Origin: Chloroflexota bacterium
Lineage (GTDB): Bacteria; Chloroflexota; Anaerolineae; Aggregatilineales; J027
Direction of reading: 5' to 3'
DNA length: 33,677 bases
Assembly (NCBI GenBank): GCA_022616515.1
Contig: JAKEEQ010000298.1
Location: forward strand, 1-33,677
Positions 27,486 to 33,677 of this stretch are shown piece after piece. Both the position numbers and the translations under genes were made by a program. Under the pieces are notes generated by a model. That model was not told the DNA's origin, did not search any database, and worked only from the letters and a program-made list of their open reading frames with translations. Numbering within the stretch: the stretch's first letter is position 1; every line of letters starts with the position of its first letter.

Positions 27486-27933
27486 TGTCGCCTTGCAAAA
27501 CCTCCAGAATGAGCGGGATAAGTGTTGGTGTGATGATGAGTATACCCCATGCAAATCCTAAGAGCCGCAGGATGGTGCTGACGGATGTGGTCTCAACATC
27601 GGATGCCTCAAAGCCTTCATCGTTCTTGTCCTCATATTCAATCGAAAAGATAAGGAGACTTTCAAAGGGTTCCTGTCCGGTGGCGATGGATACGATCCAG
27701 TCATGAGACAATTCGGCGAAACTGCGCCATGCAGCGACCAACAACAGGGCCACGGTTCCATGCCCGACAAACCAGATAATCTCATCCCAGAGATTATCAC
27801 CGCGACCGACCTCCATAAAGCCCATAATTTGAAAATGGGCCGTGATGGTTTGTGTGGCATAAATGGAACTAAACACCAACGCCGCTAACACCAGCCCCCA
27901 GACCCAACCGGATAATGTTTTTTGTGAATCCAT
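27475..27933 (-). CDS. Unknown membrane protein, paralogue 2 of a tandem pair
   Basis: I do not recognise the family. The 152 residues hold three hydrophobic segments (about 8-30, 55-70 and 125-145) and an acidic stretch (EYEDKNDEGFEASDVE) before the last. It aligns along its whole length with the next upstream protein: WGLVLAALVFSSIYA with WALLLAALVFTSVYA, and LRLLGFAWGILIITP with VRFLGFAWGVLLVSP. The pair therefore arose by tandem duplication. It starts three bases after the stop of its paralogue and overlaps the creatininase gene, so the three should be made together. No enzyme motif is visible. Confidence 0.75.
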   Translation of the reverse strand: MDSQKTLSGWVWGLVLAALVFSSIYATQTITAHFQIMGFMEVGRGDNLWDEIIWFVGHGTVALLLVAAWRSFAELSHDWIVSIATGQEPFESLLIFSIEYEDKNDEGFEASDVETTSVSTILRLLGFAWGILIITPTLIPLILEVLQGDNAF

Positions 27934-27936
27934 TGA

Positions 27937-28416
27937 TTAATCCCCCACAATTTCAGCCAGCACTTTGAGCAGAGCAGGCGATACAAGCAGAACACCCCAG
28001 GCGAAACCCAGAAAACGAACGACATTGCTGACAGTTGTGCCGGTTGCCAGTGCTAAATCTTCAGTGTCCTCAGCATCCAGCGGAAGGATGAGGAAACTGG
28101 CAAATGGTGATTCGTTTAGCGCCAAAGATTTGATGAGATAAGTGGACAGGCTGGCAAAATTCAGCCAGGCCAGTACGAGAAATAGAGTGGATAACATGCT
28201 CAATAGCAGTGCGAAAACCTCCGTCGCAGCTAGATCATTGCCGGTTGATACATTCTCTGTTGTATCGAAAATATCCCGTGAGGTATTCATGCTTGTCAGA
28301 AATGCATTATATACATCCAGGCCAATAATAAGAACAAAGGCGTAAACCGAGGTGAAAACAAGAGCAGCCAGCAGTAATGCCCACATCAGACTAGCCACCC
28401 ATTTTTCAACATTCAT
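27937..28416 (-). CDS. Unknown membrane protein, paralogue 1 of a tandem pair
   Basis: I do not recognise the family. The 159-residue protein has three hydrophobic segments in the same places as its paralogue downstream, an N-terminal MNVEKWVASLMW, a middle segment followed by ESPFASFLILPLDAED, and a C-terminal GFAWGVLLVSPALL. The PF-x-SxLI segment and the acidic run after it are shared by both copies. AAAGGGGG lies 4 bases before ATG 28416. It is the first gene of the operon and divergent from the EVE-nuclease gene. Confidence 0.75.
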   Translation of the reverse strand: MNVEKWVASLMWALLLAALVFTSVYAFVLIIGLDVYNAFLTSMNTSRDIFDTTENVSTGNDLAATEVFALLLSMLSTLFLVLAWLNFASLSTYLIKSLALNESPFASFLILPLDAEDTEDLALATGTTVSNVVRFLGFAWGVLLVSPALLKVLAEIVGD

Positions 28417-28511
28417 TTGACCCCCTTTCTGAAATGCTAAAACTTTAACACTATTTTACAAGTAAGGAGAACACTAACTGTTACCCCAATTATTAGGGGA
28501 CCATTGAATGT

Positions 28512-28541
28512 TGTAGGGAAAGCCTGATAAGCGTTATCATA
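28512..28541 (+). promoter_or_regulatory. Palindrome over a candidate promoter in a divergent intergenic region
   Basis: TGATAA (28526-28531) and TTATCA (28535-28540) form a perfect inverted repeat with a three-base centre. CCTGAT (28524-28529) can also pair with ATCAGG at 28546-28551. The palindrome overlaps a weak -10 (TATCAT, 28536-28541) that has TTGTAG 18 bases upstream (28512-28517), pointing towards the EVE-nuclease gene. An operator is possible, but 6-bp arms are expected by chance several times in a window of this size. Confidence 0.3.
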
Positions 28542-28579
28542 ACCATCAGGGTATTGAGCGGGCATGGAATCAACATTTA

Positions 28580-29614
28580 ATGAAAACATATCTTCAAAAA
28601 TGCAGCGAAGCGACACTATATTTGTCGATTGGGCATGGCGCGTGGTGCTCGGAGACAGATCGATTTTCCGGCTGGCGCATCGGTGACCGCTTGATTATCG
28701 TCGTTGACCGGGGTCTGGCAGCCCTGCTGGAAGTGACCAGCGAGCCGTATGTCGATAACACGCCGTTCTGGCGGGACAAAATCTATCCCCACCGGGTTAG
28801 TATTGAATTGATAAAAATCATTCATCCCCAAAATCGCTACATGATCTCGCATTCGGATACGGCGGATATTCTTATTAAGCATCATGGCAGCAACTATCTA
28901 TTCAGTATCGACCGGGACGCCATTCCCCTGAATGCAGAAGCCGCCTATGTGTTACATAATCGCATCGTCAATTCTCCAGAATGGCACACGTTTGATATTG
29001 ATGAAGCAATAGATGGCCTTGCTGAAGCCCAGTTTTCCCGCGAGAAAGAGATTTTTGGTCAATCGGTCCAGCTACATTCAGATGATCCTGAACACGGGGC
29101 ACATCACATAGAGGTACAATATTTGCTGGGGAAGTTGGGCCGCGCTTTTCAGTTTGATGTCTGGATTCCAAAAGCAGACCGCCCACATGCGTTCAGGGAT
29201 GAAGAACTCGGAAAGTTGTCGCTGGAAACGCTGCCTGAGTCGCTGGAAGATGGTCCGGCGCAGGTCATCAGCCGTTATATTGATGTTATCTGGTTTCAAG
29301 ACGGGCAGCCCGCGTACTTTTTCGAGGTTGATGACACGGATAATATCTTTAACAGTATCTTGAAATTTTCGGACCTGTTAACACTGATGCCATCTATTGA
29401 AGCCACACTGTATATCTGCGCGTCTGCGGAAAATAAATCGAAACTCTTCAATATTTTGAGTCGCCCCACCTTCACCAAAGACCCGGTAGCACTGGACAGG
29501 CGCTGCCGTTTCATTCCGGCGGATGCACTGCAAACGTTTATGAATACTCAAAGGGATATGCTGCGTCATTTCAACATCACCGTGCTTGAAGAAATTTCAG
29601 AGCCGTTTAAATAA
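28580..29614 (+). CDS. EVE-like (PUA-fold) domain fused to a PD-(D/E)XK-like nuclease domain
   Basis: The N-terminal part (about 15-130) resembles EVE/PUA domains: GWRIGDRLIIVV, then LLEVTSEPYVDNTPFW and YPHRVSIEL. The C-terminal part (about 175-344) resembles a restriction-endonuclease fold: an EVQYLLGKLGRAFQFDVWIP helix, Asp235 in IDVIWF, and Glu249-Val-Asp251 in FFEVDD. SILKFSDLLTLMP, RPTF and a CRFIPADAL/LEEISE end follow. The lysine of the classic E-x-K is replaced by Asp, as in related families with E-x-E. EVE domains are known to read modified DNA bases and to be fused to nucleases, so a modification-dependent restriction role is inferred. No strong ribosome site precedes ATG 28580. 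A HerA-like ATPase gene follows after 123 bases. Confidence 0.68.
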   Translation: MKTYLQKCSEATLYLSIGHGAWCSETDRFSGWRIGDRLIIVVDRGLAALLEVTSEPYVDNTPFWRDKIYPHRVSIELIKIIHPQNRYMISHSDTADILIKHHGSNYLFSIDRDAIPLNAEAAYVLHNRIVNSPEWHTFDIDEAIDGLAEAQFSREKEIFGQSVQLHSDDPEHGAHHIEVQYLLGKLGRAFQFDVWIPKADRPHAFRDEELGKLSLETLPESLEDGPAQVISRYIDVIWFQDGQPAYFFEVDDTDNIFNSILKFSDLLTLMPSIEATLYICASAENKSKLFNILSRPTFTKDPVALDRRCRFIPADALQTFMNTQRDMLRHFNITVLEEISEPFK

Positions 29615-29681
29615 TATTCCGTTAGAAATGGCTGTTGGCGGGCCAGACAGTAGAACATAAGTTTCATTTCTCGAACGATTA

Positions 29682-29690
29682 TGCTAGAAT
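29682..29690 (+). promoter_or_regulatory. Extended -10 promoter for the HerA-like gene
   Basis: TGC-TAGAAT (TG at 29682-29683, -10 at 29685-29690) is an extended -10 element about 48 bases before the start. No good -35 is seen, which is normal for this promoter type. Confidence 0.4.
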
Positions 29691-29737
29691 GAATTTGTTT
29701 CCTATTGTATTGGATAGTTGAATAAGGCGAGAAACCC

Positions 29738-32700
29738 ATGCCTTTTATTGAAGCCCCGACAACTTTTTATTTAGGTCGGCAGTATGACCCCAATACACGC
29801 CGTCTCATTGATGACGTGGTGTATTACGACTCGCGAGACCTGACCACTCATGCGGTAGTGGTCGGTATGACGGGTTCTGGTAAAACAGGTTTATGTATCA
29901 CGCTCCTGGAAGAAGCCGCGCTGGATAGTATTCCGTCCATTATCATTGATCCCAAAGGCGACATCACCAATTTATTGTTGATGTTTGAAAATCTTTCACC
30001 TGAAGAGTTTCGCCCGTGGATTAATGTGGATGATGCACGCCGGGCTGGTATGAGCGTGGATGAGTACGCACAGGATGTTGCGCAGCGCTGGAAGGACGGT
30101 CTGGCAAGCTGGGGAATTGGCGAACAGCGAATTCGGGCACTGAAGAGCCAGGCTGAATTCAACATTTTTACGCCGGGTTCTGATGCCGGACTGCCCGTCA
30201 GTATTATTGAAGCAATGCAAGCGCCTCGAACCGGCTGGCAGGGTCAGGAAGAGTATCACCGCGAACAAATTCGCGCGATTACATCGGCACTGCTGGCGCT
30301 GATTGGAATGAGCGCCAATCCGGTGAAAGACCGCGAACATGTTTTGATTGCCAATATTTTTGAGTATGCCTGGAGAAATGGGATAGACCTGACGCTGGAA
30401 GACATCATCGTTCAGGTTCAAGAACCACCTTTCCAGAAGCTAGGCGTGCTGGATATTGACACCTTCTTCCCGGAAAAGCAACGTTTCAAGCTGGCGATGG
30501 AACTCAACAATATTATTGCCGCACCGAGTTTTCAAAGCTGGCTGCGTGGTGAACCGCTGGACATGCGCAATTTGATGTATAACCCGCAGGGTAAGCCGCG
30601 CCACAACATCTTCTATATTGCCCATCTGGATGAAGCCCAGCGCAGTTTCTTCATCACGCTGCTGTTGGAGACTATTCTGGCCTCCATGCGTACGATGAGC
30701 GGGACGACCAGCCTGCGTTCAATTCTGTATTTTGATGAAGTTTTCGGACATTTTCCGCCGTATCCCAAGAACCCGCCCACCAAACAGCCGCTGCTGCGTT
30801 TGTTGAAGCAGGCACGCGCTTTCGGGATTGGCCTTGTTCTGGCAACACAAAATCCGGGTGACCTTGACTATAAGGGTCTCTCAAATGCGGGGACGTGGTT
30901 TATTGGCCGGTTGCAGACGGAAAATGACAAGAAGAAAGTTCTTGATGGACTGGCAACGGCGTCTACTGCTGAAAATCAGCTTGATCTGGCAACCCTCGAT
31001 GCATTAATTTCATCGGTAGACCCACGTGTTTTTGTCATGAACAACGTTCACAACAATACCGGGCCAATTTTGATACACACGCGGTGGGCCATGTCTTATC
31101 TGCGCGGTCCATTGACGCGCGACCAGATTTTTAATTTGATGCAGTCGCGCCGCCAGCAAATGCAGTATGGTACCCAGCAATACGCTCAACAGCCGGGGTT
31201 CTACGGCCAACCGCAGTTTGGTACAGGCGGTTATCAGCCTGCCCAGTTCCAACAACAGCAGCCCTATGCCGGGGCGGGCCAGTTTGCACCAGCCTATACG
31301 CCGCCACCCGCTGCGCCGCCACCGCCTGCACTGCCACAGAGTAATTTTGCGCCACCACCAGCAGCACCTTTTCAACAGAATCAACCACCAGCCCCGCCGG
31401 GTGGAGCACCTGTGCCGCCATCCCATTTGCCAGAGATGTTCAGTAGTCCAGCAGGAGCACCTCCCGGTTTACCGGAAAGTGTGACGGGCCGGTATAGTCC
31501 ACAGGGATACCAGCCTCCTGCCGCGCCGATGAGCAGAGATCAATTTGACAACTACAATCCGGCGACCTACACACCACCCGCCCCGCCCGTTGGCCCGGTG
31601 AATTACCAGAGCAATCCTTACGGGGGTACAGGGCAATATACACCGCCACCGGCCCAATCAACCGGGGGTTATGGCACGGGATCTGTGTTATCACAGACCA
31701 ATGAAATTACCGGGGCTGGACGCGATGCCGATTTGCCTCAAGGATTTACGCGCACTCGCCCGGCACTGGGATCAGCCGTTGACCAGTACTTTTTCCCGGT
31801 CATCATCTCCATGCAGCAAGCCGTGGCACGATGGGAACGCCAGTTCGGGATACGAGCACAGGGTGTTGGCTCCCATATGATAGCCTACATCCCCTTCCTG
31901 CTGGCACAACTACAAGTGCGCTATGCTGAACGTAAGGCGAATATCAACCTGGTAGAGACCTATGCCTATCATGTGCCAGATGTACAAAAAACGGGCATTG
32001 TTCATTGGGATGAGTATCGTGCCCCGGCAGTAACCAGTCGCAACCTGCGCATGGAGCCTATTGAACAGGATTCTGCATTTGGCGATGTTCCCCTCGGCTT
32101 GACAGATCGGACCCGCCTGACTGCACTCAAGAAGGAAATTCAGGACTATATCTTCCGCACGGCAGGTGTCGTCGTGCCACATAATCCTACGCTGGACATT
32201 TTTGGGATGCCCGGCTCAGGCTTCAACGACTTCAGGGTGCGTGTCAATGCGGCAGCCCGTGAAGGACGTGATGCAGAAGTTGATAGGATTACGCAAAATT
32301 ACGCACAGAAATTCGACCAGTTAGAAGATCGCTATCGCCGCGAACTGCGTGAATTGCAGTCAGAGCGAGACCAGCTTGGCGAGTTGAACCGCGAGGTGAT
32401 GTTCACGATGGGTGAGGCGTTCGTGAGCCTGCTGCGTGGACGCACCAGTTATACGCTTTCGCGTGTGGCACGTGCCCGGCGTTACAAGGGGCTGGCTCAG
32501 GAAGACCTGAGTGAGAGCGAAGTCGTGCTCGTTGAAATTGAAAATGATATGGACCAGCTTCAGGCACAATTTGAGCGTGAACTGGCCCAGATTCAGGAAA
32601 AATGGGTGAGTATCGCTCAACAGGTCGAAGAACAGCGGATTACCCCCTACAAGAAAGACATACACGTTGAGGTGTTTGGTGTTGGCTGGATGCCACAATA

Positions 32701-32836
32701 TCTGATGACCATCAATGGTCAACCTGTCACCATTCAAGCGTGGGAATCGCGCCATCCGCGCGGAGAAGACTCCCCGGCTCTACAATCGGGCCGCTTTGAG
32801 GATCGACCGCAGGGCGGTTACAGCGACGAGTACTAG
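29738..32836 (+). CDS. HerA/FtsK-like ATPase (DUF87-type) with low-complexity linker and coiled-coil tail
   Basis: The 1032-residue protein has an N-terminal HerA-type ATPase (about 1-465): Walker A GMTGSGKTGLC (Lys49), IIDPKGD, Walker B ILYFDEVFGHFP (Asp333, Glu334) and a sensor block with GLVLATQNPGDLDYKGL. Residues about 468-655 are almost free of charged residues and rich in Pro, Gln, Gly, Tyr and Ala, so probably disordered. After that comes a folded domain and a coiled coil (about 840-965, rich in Glu, Arg and Gln). HerA-type ATPases pump or unwind DNA and often work with a nuclease. The gene before it encodes a possible nuclease partner, but each seems to have its own promoter. AAGG precedes ATG 29738. 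Confidence 0.85.
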   Translation: MPFIEAPTTFYLGRQYDPNTRRLIDDVVYYDSRDLTTHAVVVGMTGSGKTGLCITLLEEAALDSIPSIIIDPKGDITNLLLMFENLSPEEFRPWINVDDARRAGMSVDEYAQDVAQRWKDGLASWGIGEQRIRALKSQAEFNIFTPGSDAGLPVSIIEAMQAPRTGWQGQEEYHREQIRAITSALLALIGMSANPVKDREHVLIANIFEYAWRNGIDLTLEDIIVQVQEPPFQKLGVLDIDTFFPEKQRFKLAMELNNIIAAPSFQSWLRGEPLDMRNLMYNPQGKPRHNIFYIAHLDEAQRSFFITLLLETILASMRTMSGTTSLRSILYFDEVFGHFPPYPKNPPTKQPLLRLLKQARAFGIGLVLATQNPGDLDYKGLSNAGTWFIGRLQTENDKKKVLDGLATASTAENQLDLATLDALISSVDPRVFVMNNVHNNTGPILIHTRWAMSYLRGPLTRDQIFNLMQSRRQQMQYGTQQYAQQPGFYGQPQFGTGGYQPAQFQQQQPYAGAGQFAPAYTPPPAAPPPPALPQSNFAPPPAAPFQQNQPPAPPGGAPVPPSHLPEMFSSPAGAPPGLPESVTGRYSPQGYQPPAAPMSRDQFDNYNPATYTPPAPPVGPVNYQSNPYGGTGQYTPPPAQSTGGYGTGSVLSQTNEITGAGRDADLPQGFTRTRPALGSAVDQYFFPVIISMQQAVARWERQFGIRAQGVGSHMIAYIPFLLAQLQVRYAERKANINLVETYAYHVPDVQKTGIVHWDEYRAPAVTSRNLRMEPIEQDSAFGDVPLGLTDRTRLTALKKEIQDYIFRTAGVVVPHNPTLDIFGMPGSGFNDFRVRVNAAAREGRDAEVDRITQNYAQKFDQLEDRYRRELRELQSERDQLGELNREVMFTMGEAFVSLLRGRTSYTLSRVARARRYKGLAQEDLSESEVVLVEIENDMDQLQAQFERELAQIQEKWVSIAQQVEEQRITPYKKDIHVEVFGVGWMPQYLMTINGQPVTIQAWESRHPRGEDSPALQSGRFEDRPQGGYSDEY

Positions 32837-32844
32837 ACATTCGG

Positions 32845-32873
32845 GAGGCACGCTGCGGTGTGCCTCTTTTTTT
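32845..32873 (+). terminator. Intrinsic terminator after the HerA-like gene
   Basis: GAGGCACGC (32845-32853) pairs with GTGTGCCTC (32858-32866), one G-U pair, loop TGCG, followed by seven T (32867-32873). The T-run touches the stop codon of the convergent phosphatase gene. The minus strand has no T-run, so termination is one-way. Confidence 0.9.
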
Positions 32874-33270
32874 ATTCCCCATAGTAGTTACGCAGTGATG
32901 TCCACAGCGTGAAATGGGGATTGATGACTTGACGGGCCTTCTTGACCTCATCGTAGGCGGACTTCAATGACAGACCCTCAACTTCTTTCAAGGCAGCGAT
33001 GCAAAAGGTTGCTGAACGGCTGACACCTGCCGCGCATCCAACAAAAACGACTTTATCTTTATTGGCAAGAATGAATTCCAGCCCACGCCGTAGTTGATGT
33101 TCCGGCAGGGGCATGGCATCCTGAACCCAGATGTACTGCGAGACGATGCCGGGATGGTTGACGGGGCCTGCCAGTTGCAGGACTGCGCCAATTTTGTGAC
33201 GAGTCAGGCCATGATAATCGAGGGCGTCGTTGTAATCTCCAATGTACAGCCAGTGGCGTATTTTGTTCAT
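32872..33270 (-). CDS. Small dual-specificity protein phosphatase
   Basis: The 132-residue protein fits the dual-specificity phosphatase domain. It has WLYIGDYNDAL at the start, the general acid Asp51 in VQDAMPLPE, and the P-loop CAAGVSRS with nucleophile Cys79 and Arg85, followed by the typical AYDEVKKARQVINPH helix. The histidine normally just before the cysteine is glycine here (Gly78), which usually changes the pKa of the nucleophile. The C-x5-R core is complete, so activity is likely. GGAG lies 7 bases before ATG 33270. It is 16 bases downstream of the GNAT gene and in the same operon. Confidence 0.82.
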   Translation of the reverse strand: MNKIRHWLYIGDYNDALDYHGLTRHKIGAVLQLAGPVNHPGIVSQYIWVQDAMPLPEHQLRRGLEFILANKDKVVFVGCAAGVSRSATFCIAALKEVEGLSLKSAYDEVKKARQVINPHFTLWTSLRNYYGE

Positions 33271-33286
33271 GGCTGCGCTCCAAAAA

Positions 33287-33677
33287 CTAATGAACGTCGA
33301 AAAGATAAAGTGAACTGTCTACTACAGGTTTATAGCCAATTTCCTGATAGATATGATTACTTGTCAGGTTATTCAAATCTGTGTAGAGAAAACAGAATTT
33401 GCGCCCGCTGTCGAGTAGATGCTGGCTGAGTGCGGCAACCACCGCACTGGCGTATCCTTTGCGGCGATGTTCCGGCGGCGTGTATACGGCATTTACCCGG
33501 ATGCCGTTGGGCGTGGGGCCACTGTAGCCTGCCATTGACAGGACTTCGCCATCGACTTCCCACATCATCAGCGACTGCTGGTTGGTGATGCGCTCGACAG
33601 AGGCAGCAAGCCGCTCGGCGGTCATATATTCGGACACCTCGTCACTAAAGGCTCTCAACCAGCTCAGGAGTAGTTCA
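33287..33677 (-). CDS. GNAT-family N-acetyltransferase, 5' end outside the window
   Basis: The frame is open to the window edge, so at least 129 residues are present and the N-terminus is missing. Acetyl-CoA binding motif A is VYTPPEHRRKGYASAVV, with the R-x2-G-x-A core. The C-terminal NHIYQEIGYKPV block is the usual end of the fold. The preceding GEVLSMAGYSGPTPNGIRVN strand pair fits also. The part before motif A (LLLSWLRAFSDE) is like GNATs with an N-terminal half-domain. The substrate is unknown. A TTG at 33658 is an unlikely start because homologous sequence continues upstream. Confidence 0.82.
   Translation of the reverse strand, partial: ELLLSWLRAFSDEVSEYMTAERLAASVERITNQQSLMMWEVDGEVLSMAGYSGPTPNGIRVNAVYTPPEHRRKGYASAVVAALSQHLLDSGRKFCFLYTDLNNLTSNHIYQEIGYKPVVDSSLYLFDVH

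Noticed and set aside
31010-31426. Minus-strand frames rich in Arg and Trp opposite the ATPase linker
   Set aside because: They mirror the low-complexity Pro/Gln coding of the plus strand and are composition artefacts.

Overview
This 33.7 kb window is bacterial chromosome with dense coding, moderate GC, short operons and strong purine-rich ribosome binding sites. No rRNA, tRNA or CRISPR array is visible. The gene mix suggests a heterotrophic bacterium: a single-chain ADP-forming acetate-CoA ligase next to a phosphotransacetylase-like DRTGG protein, an archaeal-type phosphoglycerate mutase, a general amino-acid ABC transporter with enlarged permeases, a DUF4260 protein and an orphan Roadblock protein. 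That combination would fit Chloroflexota (Anaerolineae-like), but this is inference from family memory and no marker gene proves it.

Layout. 1-307 is repeat-bearing spacer. 308-2453 (+) holds a membrane-anchored beta-lactamase-fold serine hydrolase and a VOC-fold protein, flanked by two inverted copies of a two-hairpin repeat. 2718-3938 (+) is ApgM-type phosphoglycerate mutase. 3959-5031 (-) is cdsA followed by a TatA/TatB-like gene. 5157-6859 (+) is rsgA-comB. 6828-7774 (-) is a DUF4260-tetR pair behind a tandem operator. 7877-11033 (-) is a Roadblock gene, then pyrG and add, with a leader terminator in front of pyrG.

11389-16874 (+) is a complete polar amino-acid ABC transporter (binding protein, two permeases, ATPase). 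It faces a convergent two-component cluster at 16907-20006 (-): a hybrid-less sensor kinase followed by two single-domain receivers. 20115-25490 (+) is a carbon-metabolism operon: double-hotdog thioesterase, ADP-forming acyl-CoA synthetase, Pta-like DRTGG protein and enolase, closed by a strong terminator.

25596-28416 (-) is the most accessory-looking part. It has a lone TnpB with intact RuvC residues and no TnpA, then a three-gene operon of two tandem-duplicated unknown membrane proteins and a creatininase-family enzyme. Divergent from it, 28580-29614 (+) encodes an EVE-like (PUA-fold) domain fused to a PD-(D/E)XK-like nuclease domain, followed at 29738-32836 (+) by a HerA/FtsK-like ATPase with a long low-complexity linker. 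The window ends with a minus-strand GNAT (cut by the edge) and a small dual-specificity phosphatase.

The best candidates for new biology are the EVE-nuclease with its HerA-like neighbour, the paralogous membrane-protein/creatininase operon, the tandem TetR operator with a probable ATT start for tetR, and the putative pyrG attenuator.
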